In this document: piece after piece, positions 36,456-45,068 of the stretch
Numbering within the stretch: the stretch's first letter is position 1
Layout of the letters: each line of letters starts with the position of its first letter
Notes under the pieces: generated by a model
What the model was told of the DNA's origin: nothing
What the model saw: only the letters and a program-made list of their open reading frames with translations
Database searches by the model: none
Position numbers and translations under genes: made by a program
NCBI GenBank assembly: GCA_022793335.1
Contig: JAAWCQ010000001.1
Span: 1-63,426 of the forward strand
Length of the DNA: 63,426 bases
From: Clostridia bacterium
Lineage (GTDB): Bacteria; Bacillota; Clostridia; Christensenellales; UBA1242
Direction: 5' to 3'

Positions 36456-38558
36456 ATGTCCGATTTTAAATTTGAAAAGTCTCATCTTGAAAATGTGATA
36501 GATGAGCTTAAAGAAAACAGGGTCTGTTTGCTTAAAAAGCTTGAAAGAGTAAATCAAACTAAGATGGATCCAGAGCTTGCAACAGCTCTCACAAATGCTT
36601 ACAATAGGCAAATCTTGGATATTGACAATCATGGAAATTCGCCATACTTTGCAAAGCTTGTTTATAAAGACGACCAAGAAAGCAAGGAAGAAGAGTTATA
36701 CATCGGCAAAGTTGGCTTTTTCAACAGCAAAGATGAGCAAATTGTAATCGATTGGCGTGCACCAATTTCGACGCTATATTATGACTCAGAGGTGGGGAGA
36801 GTGGAATACAGCTCTCCAGAGGGGCTAAAGCAGGGCGAGCTTAATCTTAAGAGGCAGCTTATTGTTGAAAATAATACCTTGCTGAGCATGACTGACAGTG
36901 ACCTTATGACCAATGATGAATTATTGAGACCTTATCTAAATCAAAATTCCGATAAAAGACTTAAGACCATTATTGCGACCATACAATCAGAGCAAAATAA
37001 AATTATTCGAGCACCTAGAAAAAATATGGTTGTTCAGGGTATTGCGGGAAGTGGTAAAACCACGGTTGCTCTTCACAGGCTTTCATATTTGATTTATCAG
37101 ATGAAAAAATTTGACACAACTTCTGACTTTTTAATTGTTGGGCCAAACAAGATATTCTTGCAATACATTTCATCTGTGCTGCCTGACCTTGACACTGGTG
37201 ATGCAAGTCAGATTACTTATGAAGAAATTGCCAAAGAAGTGGTGGGAGAAAGCTTTAAGGTTGCTGACAAGAACAATGTGCTTAAAGAGCTTGTAAGCAG
37301 CAAGTCTGCCCCAGAATATTTGAAAAGAAAGACAGATTTAAGTTTTAAAGATAAAATTGATGAGTTTTTATTTGATATTGCAGATAAGTTTTTGCCAAAT
37401 AATATAAATTTTAAGGGTGCAGAAATCTTCTCTAAAGGACAGCTTAAAGAATTTTATAATCAAAATCGGGGCGGAGACTTGCAGAGTGAGTTTATAAGGC
37501 TTAGCAACTTTTTGGCAGGCAGGCTGTCAAATCCAAAAATCAGCAGAGATATTCTTGCAGATGTCTCAAGGCAGGCAAGAGAGAATGGTCTGGAGATTGG
37601 ACTTAAAGACGAATGGAAATTGCGAGATATGTTTGAAAAGGGCAGTCAAGATTTCCTGAAAAAGCAAATAGTGTTTAAAAAGCTTTCAGTTTTTGGAGTA
37701 TATTCAGACTTTTTAAAGTGGCTTAAAAATGACAGCGAGTATGTTGAGCTTGCTGATGCGACTTTAGAAAACATAAAACATAAACTTTTTGATTATGAAG
37801 ACTTGCCAGCTCTTATCTATATCAAGCAGTGTCTTCTTCCTTGCAAAAAGTTTGACAACATTTGCCATGTAATCATTGATGAAGCGCAAGACTTAGGATT
37901 GTTTCATTATGAAGCGCTTAAAAAACTTTTCAATGGCTGTATATTTGACCTTTATGGCGATTTAAACCAAGCGATATATGGTTATAGCTCCATCAAAGAT
38001 TGGAAGGAAGTAGACGAAAAAGTCTTGCAATGTGACAGTCAATATTATGAGCTTACAAAGAGTTATCGTACCACAATTGAAATTATGGAAGCGGCAAACT
38101 TGGTTGGTAGCAGCATAACCTTAGTCAAAGGTCAGCCGGTGATAAGGCATGGCGAAAAGGTTGAAGTTATAGAATATTCAAAAGATGATTATGAAAAGCT
38201 CTTAGTGGAGACTGTGAAGGCTTCTAAGGAAAAATTCAGCGTGGTTGCAATACTTTGCATGAATAATAAGGAATGTGAAAGTGTGCAAAAGTTGCTTGAA
38301 AGAAATGACATTGAAAGCACTGTTTTAAAAGATGACTCAAAGATAACAGGGGTGGTCATTTCAACAGTTTATCAATCGAAAGGACTTGAATTTGACAGCG
38401 TGATATTAAACGACGCGTCAGAAAAACAGTTTGACCAAAAAAGCGAAGTTGAAATGAAACTTTTATATGTGGCTTTGACAAGAGCAATGCATGAGCTGAA
38501 AATACTTTCAAAAGGTAAGGTGGTTTCAGTTTTGCAGTCTTTGAAAGATAATGTTTAA
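36456..38558 (+). CDS. helD: HelD-like UvrD-family helicase
   Basis: A 700-residue superfamily 1 protein: an N-terminal coiled-coil arm (about 1-60), a region with VIDWRAPISTLYYDSEVG near 92 typical of HelD, Walker A GIAGSGKT near 195, Walker B IIDEAQDLG near 473 and a C-terminal STVYQSKGLEFDSVI motif near 630. HelD removes stalled RNA polymerase from DNA and recycles it. It forms a tight unit with two short radical-SAM pieces and the pyrophosphatase gene. Confidence 0.9.
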   Translation: MSDFKFEKSHLENVIDELKENRVCLLKKLERVNQTKMDPELATALTNAYNRQILDIDNHGNSPYFAKLVYKDDQESKEEELYIGKVGFFNSKDEQIVIDWRAPISTLYYDSEVGRVEYSSPEGLKQGELNLKRQLIVENNTLLSMTDSDLMTNDELLRPYLNQNSDKRLKTIIATIQSEQNKIIRAPRKNMVVQGIAGSGKTTVALHRLSYLIYQMKKFDTTSDFLIVGPNKIFLQYISSVLPDLDTGDASQITYEEIAKEVVGESFKVADKNNVLKELVSSKSAPEYLKRKTDLSFKDKIDEFLFDIADKFLPNNINFKGAEIFSKGQLKEFYNQNRGGDLQSEFIRLSNFLAGRLSNPKISRDILADVSRQARENGLEIGLKDEWKLRDMFEKGSQDFLKKQIVFKKLSVFGVYSDFLKWLKNDSEYVELADATLENIKHKLFDYEDLPALIYIKQCLLPCKKFDNICHVIIDEAQDLGLFHYEALKKLFNGCIFDLYGDLNQAIYGYSSIKDWKEVDEKVLQCDSQYYELTKSYRTTIEIMEAANLVGSSITLVKGQPVIRHGEKVEVIEYSKDDYEKLLVETVKASKEKFSVVAILCMNNKECESVQKLLERNDIESTVLKDDSKITGVVISTVYQSKGLEFDSVILNDASEKQFDQKSEVEMKLLYVALTRAMHELKILSKGKVVSVLQSLKDNV

Positions 38559-38575
38559 AAAAGAAGGGGAAAATT

Positions 38576-38746
38576 ATGAAAAAATTTAACATTGGATGGG
38601 GGCTTACCAACTCTTGTAATATGAATTGTCAATTTTGTTATAGCAAGGGCACAAGGGTCTCTACAACTGATACCAAATCAAAGGATGCGATATGGCATAT
38701 TGACGCTTTGGACGATTATGAAGATGAAATTGAATTAGGAGAATAA
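38576..38746 (+). CDS. Radical-SAM-like mini-protein, 56 aa
   Basis: An ATG with an AAGAAGGGG site opens a 56-codon frame beginning MKKFNIGWGLTNSCNMNCQF. The CxxxCxxC of radical SAM [4Fe-4S] binding is complete (SCNMNCQFCY), but after about 30 residues the sequence becomes an acidic tail and stops. The stop is one base before the ppa start. A truncated enzyme is the simplest reading; a functional iron-sulfur mini-protein is the alternative. Confidence 0.6.
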   Translation: MKKFNIGWGLTNSCNMNCQFCYSKGTRVSTTDTKSKDAIWHIDALDDYEDEIELGE

Positions 38747-38747
38747 T

Positions 38748-39083
38748 ATGGAAAATAAAGAATATTTAGGAAAAAAAGTAAAAGTTGAAATGGATAGACC
38801 GCTTGGCTCAACTCATCCAAAACATGGTTTTGTTTATCCTGTAAATTATGGTTTTATTCCAAACACTGTTTCGGGAGATGGTGAAGAGCTTGACGCTTAT
38901 GTGCTTGGTGAGCATAAACCTCTTCAAGAATTTGAAGGCGTGGTTGTTGCAATCATTCACAGAACAAACGATGATGACGACAAGCTTGTAGTTATGGCTG
39001 AAGGCAGAAATTATACTGATGAGCAAATCAGAGCTTTGACAGAATTTCAAGAGAAATTCTTTGAGTCAGTTATTATCAGATAA
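38748..39083 (+). CDS. Short-type inorganic pyrophosphatase
   Basis: A 111-residue protein with YPVNYGFIPNTVSGDGEELDAYVLG (spread over residues 26-50), the metal-binding region of soluble family I pyrophosphatases, of which it is a small version. The classical DxDPxD is DGEELD here. It would hydrolyse pyrophosphate in the cytoplasm. Its ribosome binding site overlaps the end of the radical-SAM mini-gene. Confidence 0.85.
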   Translation: MENKEYLGKKVKVEMDRPLGSTHPKHGFVYPVNYGFIPNTVSGDGEELDAYVLGEHKPLQEFEGVVVAIIHRTNDDDDKLVVMAEGRNYTDEQIRALTEFQEKFFESVIIR

Positions 39084-39087
39084 GAAG

Positions 39088-39119
39088 AAAAAATCGCAAC
39101 AAAGCTTGCGATTTTTTTT
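39088..39119 (+). terminator. Intrinsic terminator after the pyrophosphatase gene
   Basis: AAATCGCAA and TTGCGATTT pair around a six-base loop, followed by a T run. Confidence 0.85.
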
Positions 39120-39273
39120 GTTTTTAAATCAATTTTTATTTAAATAATTACATGAGTAAAATAGTGTAAAGACATAATTTTAGTTTTGGCTTTGATAGTT
39201 GCATAAAAAACAGCATATAAAGGGCAAAGTTTTATATTTTTTTAAGACATTTTTATGAAATAATTTATTTTAT

Positions 39274-39301
39274 TTGACTTTATTTCGGGGGGGGGTAGAA
39301 T
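39274..39301 (+). promoter_or_regulatory. Promoter with G9 tract in its spacer (gene 39512)
   Basis: TTGACT (39274-39279) and TAGAAT (39296-39301) flank a 16-base spacer ending in nine G (39287-39295). The layout is the same as at 33164 and 60752. One added G would give 17 bases. Confidence 0.8.
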
Positions 39302-39511
39302 AGGATTGAACAGATAAAAGTCGAAAAAATTGAGTTTGCAAATTTTAAATAATTTTGATTTTTATTTGAAGCAAATTTTGTTTACGCTTTATCGTATGAA
39401 ATTTAAAGAATGATAAGATAAAATATATTTATATTTTATTTTGTAAATTCGACAAATTATGACATAATAGAGATATTGGGTGAATTATATTTTTTAATTT
39501 AGGAGGAAAAT

Positions 39512-42469
39512 ATGGAGATTTTCAGAAAGCTTTCAGTGTTTTGTTCGTGTTTTCTGTTTGCTGTCTGTTCTCTTTTAATGGGGTTGTTTTACAGCGGAAA
39601 AATTACAAATACTGAAGCTCTTTCTTATACTGACAGCTCAAGCTGTGTGAAAGTCAATGAAATATGGGATGGAAATGGATTTTCAGCAAATAATGTCAAC
39701 AGTCTTTTGAGATATATCTCTGGAAATGGCAATGCCAGCATAAAAAGTATGAGCACAATAGATACAATGGCTTCAAATAAAACAAATGCTTCGCAAATAA
39801 GGGCAAAGACTTATGGAAAAAGTTCCTCTCAAGATGTTGTTGTCAAGTTTGGTGACCTTGAATGGCAGGTGGTTTATCTTTCAAAAGATAACAATGGAAA
39901 TTCAATTCTTACACTTTGGCTGGCAAATTCTACTCAAAGTGCTTTCAGTGGAAGAAGCACAGCTGAGGGCTCTTATTTTGGCTTCTACAACAGTGGATTT
40001 TATTCTTCATGGTCGGCAAATTGGTATAAGAATGATTTGACTGCAAAATATCCTGCAAATATGTATGGTGCAAGTTATATTAGGGCAGTCACCCTTAATA
40101 ATGGTGGGCAGTATTCCACCAGCATAACTTCAGCTGTTTCGGCATCACAAAATTCAAACAGCGCATTTGCAAAATTCACTATGCCAAGTGTTTCAGGAAG
40201 TCTTACAAAGTATATCGTAAAACCAATAGATGTCAAATGGCAGGAATATGGACAAAATAGAAAAACAATATTTGGCGACCAATTTTCTGCGCCAAATGAA
40301 AATTGGTCGCCAAATATTCCAAATAATGGAAGTTATATGGGCGAGTCGTATACCTTTGGGAGTAGCAGTGGAAACTACACAAATTATGCAAACAATGCAT
40401 TAAATCAAACATGGGCGAATGACTACATCTGGCTGCCAAGTTTGTCAGAAGTTGGATATACAAAATCTTATATTGGAATGTGGAAATTAAGTGAAAATCA
40501 GCTTAAGAATTATGATGGACAAATGTCGAATACTTCTATAAGTGGAAATGTAGGGACTGTGTCAGACACGTTAAGTACTTATTCTTGGCTTAGGTCTGGT
40601 GATGCAAGCAGTTATAATTATCAAGCGAATGCTCTTCAGCCTATGGGCAGCGGTATGGTAAATGGTTCAGTTTATGTGCTTAATGCAGTCCGTCCAGCGT
40701 TTCATCTCAACTTATCTGAGATTGCAAAGTCAATTCCAGACGAATACACCTTTGTTACAAATTATAACGGCGGCACCTATAGTGGAGCAACCTCGTCAAG
40801 TTATAGTGGTGTCAAAGCAGGTGGAAGTTTTACTTTTAATGTTCCAACAAAGACAGGCTATGATTTAATTGGCTGGAAATGCAGTTATAACAACAAAATA
40901 TACAACACCTCTCCGACAGGGACTTTGACATTAAATCCTGTTGAAAACTATGGGACAAATGGCGCTACTGTGACCTTTACTGCGCAGTGGGCGGCAAAAA
41001 GCTATACTGTTGCAGCAATTGCAAATGGTGGAACAATTTCAAGCACTAGAAACTGGACGGGCGTTGGACTTGCGGCTATGAGAAATTATAGTTATGGAAG
41101 TGTTTATGGTGAGCTTCCTGATGTGAAGAGAGAGGGATACACCTTGAAAGGCTGGTTTGACGCTGCAATTGGCGGCAATCAAATATCAACAACAGTCTCG
41201 AATGGATCAAGCAGTTCGACAAAGGTGCTTATAAGCGCTGAAAATCACATGATTTATGCGCAGTGGGATGATAAGTCTTACACAATCACTTTTAATGCGA
41301 ATGAAGGCGTGGGCACAATGAGTACGCAATCGGTAAAACATGGAATGAATGTTTATTTAAATCCAAACAAATTCACACGAAGTGGTTATGTTTTTGCCGG
41401 TTGGTCTACGACGGCAGATGGTGAAGTTGAATACAACGATTTGCATTATACTGCTTTTTATGAAGATTTAACCCTTTATGCTATTTGGGAGTATAGTTTC
41501 ACAAGTGATGTTGAAGCTCCAGTTTTGAATAATGGCAAATATGAAATTTCTTCTCCTTCGCATTTGGGGTGGATGGCAAAGCAGTGTGAAACTCAAAGTT
41601 TAAGCGGAGACTTTATTCAGACCGCTTCAATTGACTTGTTTGGAATGCCTTGGACGCCAATTGGCAATGAAAAATATCCATTTAAGGGCAATTATGACGG
41701 GCAGGGCTATTCTATTTCAAGCCTATATATTACAGGCTCAAATTCATACCAAGGACTATTTGGACAGACAAGCGGCTCAAAGCTTTCAAATATAAGAATT
41801 GTTTCTGGTAAGATAGTTGGAGGAAATAATGTAGGCAGCATTGTAGGCGATGCAAATGCGACAATTTTTACAAATTGCGTAAACCATATTGATGTAGAAG
41901 GTACTAATAATGTAGGTGGCCTTGTCGGATATTCAGGCACGATAACAACCAATCTTTGTTATAATTATGGTAATGTGACTGGAAAAAGCTCGGTTGGCGG
42001 CATTGTTGGAAGATGCACTGGCGACTACTTCGCTTCAAACATTCTTGTAAAGTCAAGTATTTCAGGTAATTCTGAGGTAGGTGGGCTTATTGGCAGTTGC
42101 ATGACAAGAGTGCATTTGAATAATTATTATTTTAATGGAACGCTTAAGTCTGTAATGTCTAATTTTGGCGTGGTTGCTGGTTATCTCTATTATGGCTCTT
42201 CAAATCCAGAATTTGAAAATTGTTATATCAGAATGACTTTATTTGGAAATGTCAACGCGCTTGAATACGGCAGTATAGGCGTAGGCAAGCTGAAAAATAG
42301 TGTTTTTGAAATTGGCAGAAATAAGTTTTGCTATGGAGATGATTTTTCAAATTGGATAATTACAAAAGACGGTCTTACTCTTCCAAAAGAGCTTGCTTGG
42401 ATTGGTGGAGTTGGTGACCAGCTAAGCCTCGAAATATTGCAAGAGCTTGGATATTGGAAGGTAAGCTGA
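39512..42469 (+). CDS. Lectin-like/InlB-repeat/GLUG surface protein, paralog of the DGR target
   Basis: The 985-residue protein has a signal/membrane segment (about 8-30), a lectin-like domain of DUF6273 type (about 45-400, with LEWQVVYLSKDNNGNSILTL and ending WLRSG...AVRPAFHLNL), InlB B repeats (about 410-660), GLUG motifs (about 720-940) and the tail LPKELAWIGG. It is clearly homologous to the DGR target from 45134, but at DNA level the WLRSG region (from 40582) does not match the template repeat, so it is not a present DGR target. A perfect 21-bp inverted repeat lies within the lectin-domain coding sequence. AGGAGG site. Confidence 0.93.
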   Translation: MEIFRKLSVFCSCFLFAVCSLLMGLFYSGKITNTEALSYTDSSSCVKVNEIWDGNGFSANNVNSLLRYISGNGNASIKSMSTIDTMASNKTNASQIRAKTYGKSSSQDVVVKFGDLEWQVVYLSKDNNGNSILTLWLANSTQSAFSGRSTAEGSYFGFYNSGFYSSWSANWYKNDLTAKYPANMYGASYIRAVTLNNGGQYSTSITSAVSASQNSNSAFAKFTMPSVSGSLTKYIVKPIDVKWQEYGQNRKTIFGDQFSAPNENWSPNIPNNGSYMGESYTFGSSSGNYTNYANNALNQTWANDYIWLPSLSEVGYTKSYIGMWKLSENQLKNYDGQMSNTSISGNVGTVSDTLSTYSWLRSGDASSYNYQANALQPMGSGMVNGSVYVLNAVRPAFHLNLSEIAKSIPDEYTFVTNYNGGTYSGATSSSYSGVKAGGSFTFNVPTKTGYDLIGWKCSYNNKIYNTSPTGTLTLNPVENYGTNGATVTFTAQWAAKSYTVAAIANGGTISSTRNWTGVGLAAMRNYSYGSVYGELPDVKREGYTLKGWFDAAIGGNQISTTVSNGSSSSTKVLISAENHMIYAQWDDKSYTITFNANEGVGTMSTQSVKHGMNVYLNPNKFTRSGYVFAGWSTTADGEVEYNDLHYTAFYEDLTLYAIWEYSFTSDVEAPVLNNGKYEISSPSHLGWMAKQCETQSLSGDFIQTASIDLFGMPWTPIGNEKYPFKGNYDGQGYSISSLYITGSNSYQGLFGQTSGSKLSNIRIVSGKIVGGNNVGSIVGDANATIFTNCVNHIDVEGTNNVGGLVGYSGTITTNLCYNYGNVTGKSSVGGIVGRCTGDYFASNILVKSSISGNSEVGGLIGSCMTRVHLNNYYFNGTLKSVMSNFGVVAGYLYYGSSNPEFENCYIRMTLFGNVNALEYGSIGVGKLKNSVFEIGRNKFCYGDDFSNWIITKDGLTLPKELAWIGGVGDQLSLEILQELGYWKVS
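40267..40318. repeat. Perfect 21-bp inverted repeat inside a coding sequence
   Basis: Bases 40267-40287 and 40298-40318 are exact reverse complements, separated by tgcgccaaat. The arms begin AATATTTGGCGACC and end in AATT. The encoded segment runs from IFGDQFSAPN to WSPNI, and the paralog at 45134 has no such structure. Confidence 0.95.
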
Positions 42470-42540
42470 ATATTTTTGAATTAAACTGACTTTTAATCTT
42501 AAACTTTATTAAAATGCTTTAAGTGATAAAAAAATCTTTT

Positions 42541-42570
42541 AAAACAGGTGCAAATTTGTGCCTGTTTTTT
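42541..42570 (+). terminator. Intrinsic terminator after gene 39512
   Basis: AACAGG and CCTGTT pair over a loop that itself contains GCAAATTTG, followed by six T. Confidence 0.8.
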
Positions 42571-42750
42571 ATTGAAAAAGTGGTGAAAAAGAAAATGTTA
42601 AGTCAGTATTTTTTGAAAAATGTAATTAAAATAAAACACAAAAATTTCATGCAAAAATTTTAAAAAATCACAAATTTAAAACTTGGGGTGGGGGTGAAAA
42701 TCGTTTTTAAAATTTAATTTTTAATTCTTTACAAAATTTTACAAATATCC

Positions 42751-42780
42751 TTGATTTGTCCTGCTTTTATTGTTTAAAAT
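42751..42780 (+). promoter_or_regulatory. Candidate RT-avd promoter
   Basis: TTGATT (42751-42756) and TAAAAT (42775-42780) are 18 bases apart, with a predicted start near 42787, about 18 bases before the RT start codon. Confidence 0.55.
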
Positions 42781-42804
42781 CTTTTTATAGAAAAGGTTTT
42801 TTGC

Positions 42805-43896
42805 ATGATTGAAGACAAATTTGAGGATATTTTTTCTTTTTCAACCATTTATAATGCACATAAAAGAGGACGCATTTCAAAGCGTGATAAAAAGTCTCTT
42901 GTGCGTTTTGAAATTGGAAATCTGTCTAAGTTATATGACATTTTTAGCAAGGTCAAAGATGGTAAATTTAAAATTGACAGATACAACACTTTTGTCATAT
43001 TTGAGCCGAAAAAACGAGAAATACAAACGCTTTATTACAGTCAAAGAGTGGTGCAGCATGTCATTTGTGATGATTTGCTTGCCCCCTATTTTACGAGAAA
43101 AGCAATCCTCGACAATTGCGTCTGTCAAAAGGGAAAAGGAATGCATTATGCGTTGAGGCGTTTTGAAGAAAAGCTTAAAAAGTTTGTTCATGATAATGGG
43201 CAAAATGGTTATGTTTTAAAATGTGATATTCTCAAATATTTCCCCAGTCTTTCGCACAGGGTCTTGATAAATTGCATTGCAAACGAGATTAAAGATGAAA
43301 GGCTTAAAAGCATGGTGGTCAAAATTATCCAAAGCTTTCATACACGCCCAGAGTTTTTGCAGCGATATGAAATTGAAAGAATTGAATTTGAGGGTGACAA
43401 AACGGGCAGAGGGGTGCCTATTGGCAACCAAACAAGTCAGATATTTGGAATGTTTTATCTTGACAAACTTGACCGAATGATCAAGGAGAAATTTCGCGTT
43501 AAAATCTATTCAAGATATATGGATGATTTTGTAATTGTACATAAAGATAAAAAGTTTTTGCTTACTCTGCTTGATGTGATAAAAGCAGAACTTGACAAGC
43601 TTGACTTGAAACTTAACTCACGCACGCAAATTTTCCCGCTTAAAAATGGGCTTACTTATCTTGGTTTTCGTTATCAAATTTCAAAGACCGGAAAGCTGAT
43701 TAAAAAAGTTTCAAATAAGACAGCTAAGAGATTTAAAAGGCGGGCAAGACTTATTCAAATTGCATACAGCGAGGGCTTTATTGATAAGGCAAAAGTAATG
43801 CAGTCATTGCAGGCTTATCATGGTCATCTAATGCATGGTGATTGCTTCAAACTTGAAATGAAGGTGAGCAGTCCCATCTTGAAAATGATTAAATAA
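42805..43896 (+). CDS. DGR reverse transcriptase
   Basis: A 363-residue reverse transcriptase with fingers-palm motifs in order: RVVQHVICDDLLAPYF (near 80), LKCDILKYFPSLSH with a catalytic Asp (near 135-147), GVPIGNQTSQIFGMFYLD (near 203-220), YMDD (near 238) and the LTYLGFRYQ motif (near 285). IGNQTSQ fits the (I/V/L)GxxxSQ form typical of DGR enzymes; retrons and group II introns usually have QGxxxSP. There is no maturase or endonuclease domain. It copies the TR RNA with errors at adenines and works with Avd. avd follows 19 bases downstream. Confidence 0.96.
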   Translation: MIEDKFEDIFSFSTIYNAHKRGRISKRDKKSLVRFEIGNLSKLYDIFSKVKDGKFKIDRYNTFVIFEPKKREIQTLYYSQRVVQHVICDDLLAPYFTRKAILDNCVCQKGKGMHYALRRFEEKLKKFVHDNGQNGYVLKCDILKYFPSLSHRVLINCIANEIKDERLKSMVVKIIQSFHTRPEFLQRYEIERIEFEGDKTGRGVPIGNQTSQIFGMFYLDKLDRMIKEKFRVKIYSRYMDDFVIVHKDKKFLLTLLDVIKAELDKLDLKLNSRTQIFPLKNGLTYLGFRYQISKTGKLIKKVSNKTAKRFKRRARLIQIAYSEGFIDKAKVMQSLQAYHGHLMHGDCFKLEMKVSSPILKMIK

Positions 43897-43915
43897 AAAT
43901 TAAAAGGAATAATTT

Positions 43916-44377
43916 ATGGAAAACAATCAGATGAATTTTTTGGGTGAAAACTCGGCAGAAAAAGAGCTTAAAGCCCTTCAAAAACAGGTGGCAAGAAAGG
44001 AGTTTATCATTGATGAGCTTTCTTCTCCAAAAAGCAAACAAAAAGAAATGGCTGTGTTTACTCACGCAAAAAAACTTTGCGAATATATCTTCGTCATCAC
44101 AGAAAAGTCGCCGAAGAAATATCGCTGGAGCATTATCGCAAGGCTTCAAAACTACTCAAGTCAAATAATTGACTATCTCTATCAAGCCAATTTCGAGCGT
44201 GGTGAAAAACGCCTCGCTTATCAGACCAGAGCAAATGTATATCTTCATATGCTTGATTTTTACGCAGATACAGCCAAAACTATGCAGGCAATAAACAATC
44301 ATCAGTGCGAGGTCATTGCAAAACAAATTTGCGAGGTGCAAAAACTGCTTGCAGGCTGGATTAAGTCCTCAAAATAA
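43916..44377 (+). CDS. avd: DGR accessory variability determinant (four-helix bundle)
   Basis: At 153 residues it fits the Avd/S23-like four-helix-bundle family: AKKLCEYIFVITEKSPKKYR, WSIIARLQNYSSQIIDYLYQ, and the ending QKLLAGWIKSSK. The N-terminal 35 residues are an extra helix. Avd forms a basic pentamer that binds the reverse transcriptase and the TR RNA. AAAGGAA site; same operon as the RT. A terminator follows at 44514-44543. Confidence 0.93.
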   Translation: MENNQMNFLGENSAEKELKALQKQVARKEFIIDELSSPKSKQKEMAVFTHAKKLCEYIFVITEKSPKKYRWSIIARLQNYSSQIIDYLYQANFERGEKRLAYQTRANVYLHMLDFYADTAKTMQAINNHQCEVIAKQICEVQKLLAGWIKSSK

Positions 44378-44513
44378 AAACATGCTTTCTTTCATTATAA
44401 AAGCACGCTTGCTTTCATTGGTTAAATGAAAATCGGTAAGACCTAGGCTTGCTGTTCTTTTTTGACATATTATTTTGATTATAACCTATTATTCTGGCAT
44501 GGTTGATAAAAAT

Positions 44514-44543
44514 AAAAAAAGGAGAGCATTTCTCTCCTTTTTC
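44514..44543. terminator. Bidirectional terminator shared by avd and the TR RNA
   Basis: GGAGAG (44521-44526) and CTCTCC (44532-44537) pair over a five-base loop. Seven A precede and a T run follows, so a T tract exists on each strand: it can end the RT-avd message (plus) and the TR transcript (minus). Confidence 0.8.
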
Positions 44544-44783
44544 TCAGTCAGCGTCTTTTGCCGACTGAATGATGGTTTAACCGCTTTCAAAATTTGTAAC
44601 TGAGAAGAAAGCTCATCTTTCAAAAGTGACAATGTTTTGTCATGCCGTTGAAAGAAGATTAAACCTTGTTTACCCTCATATCAATTATATGCTAGGTGGG
44701 ACAAAGACCCCTTCACCTCAAATCTTACTGTTTGGCGGAAAATCTCTCGTCAAATTCTGGAAAACTTGGTTTTATCCAAGTGT

Positions 44784-44905
44784 GGTGAAGCGCAGGCCGC
44801 ACAGCACGGGAATTGTTTACATTGTTATTACCATTAGAGGCGCCGGAGGGGTTGAGATTGTATGCATTGTTTGCATTGTTGTTGTTGCCCGAACGGAGCC
44901 AAGAA
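44784..44905 (-). repeat. DGR template repeat (TR)
   Basis: This 122-bp stretch, read on the minus strand, is identical to the variable repeat at 46180-46301 except at 12 positions, all adenines in the TR. Its variable core is packed with AAC/AAT codons, the design that gives widest amino-acid choice when adenines change. The ends (TTCTTGGCTCCGTTCGGGC and GCGGCCTGCGCTTCACC) are nearly free of adenine. Confidence 0.97.
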
Positions 44906-44935
44906 AGCCACCAGCCTAATAAAAGCCCTTGCCCT

Positions 44936-44953
44936 GACTTAAAAACTTAAGTC
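44936..44953 (-). promoter_or_regulatory. Hairpin at the predicted 5' end of the TR RNA
   Basis: A seven-base perfect stem with a four-base loop. Its first base is the predicted transcript start. Such 5' hairpins protect RNA ends. Confidence 0.5.
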
Positions 44954-44959
44954 AATTTG

Positions 44960-44968
44960 ATTATAACA
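44960..44968 (-). promoter_or_regulatory. TR promoter, extended -10
   Basis: On the minus strand the sequence is TG-T-TATAAT, a perfect extended -10. A -35 (TTTCTT at 17 bases) is weak, as is common for extended -10 promoters. Confidence 0.6.
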
Positions 44969-45047
44969 TTTTTCTTTTTAAAAAGAAACAAATATTTAAA
45001 AATTGTCTTTGATAGGGTGAAAATTTTCATTTTTTTTGTAAAAAATT

Positions 45048-45065
45048 TTTACGGAATGCCGTAAA
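45048..45065. promoter_or_regulatory. Inverted repeat just upstream of the DGR target promoter
   Basis: TTTACGG and CCGTAAA are separated by four bases and end four bases before the -35 of gene 45134. Position and symmetry suit an operator for a dimeric regulator. Confidence 0.4.
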
Positions 45066-45068
45066 TGC

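Larger units (their letters stand above)
39084..39511. other. Gene-free leader region of the 39512 surface gene
   Basis: 428 bases: a terminator, the poly-G promoter, and a leader of about 205 bases. A TTCGACA 7-mer at 39448 resembles a Spo0A box but may be chance. Confidence 0.7.
42470..42804. other. Spacer upstream of the reverse transcriptase
   Basis: 335 gene-free bases with the 39512 terminator, an interrupted G run (GGGGTGGGGG, 42685-42694) and the RT promoter. Confidence 0.6.
44514..44953 (-). ncRNA. Predicted DGR template RNA
   Basis: The span is inferred from three marks on the minus strand. An extended -10 (44960-44968) predicts a start at the G at 44953. From that base GACTTAA/TTAAGTC form a hairpin with a four-base loop (44953-44936). 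The transcript then crosses the template repeat (44905-44784) and about 240 bases of 3' spacer before the terminator. DGR reverse transcriptases prime cDNA within the RNA downstream of the TR, so a long 3' spacer is expected. Length is about 440 nt. Confidence 0.7.

Noticed and set aside
39448-39454. TTCGACA 7-mers (also at 11727) as Spo0A boxes
   Set aside because: Several such 7-mers are expected by chance on both strands of a 63-kb AT-rich window; no sporulation link for these genes.
40582-40720. WLRSG...VRPAFHLNL region of gene 39512 as a second VR
   Set aside because: Homologous only at protein level; DNA differs from the TR at many non-adenine positions.
42805-43896. RT as part of a retron or group II intron
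   Set aside because: No msr-msd-like RNA, maturase or endonuclease domain; IGxxxSQ motif, adjacent Avd and a TR/VR pair indicate a DGR.
44626-44919. Plus-strand open frame of 97 codons across the template repeat
   Set aside because: It is the complement of the TR and its spacer; codons reflect the TR's AAC/AAT pattern read backwards, and there is no ribosome binding site.
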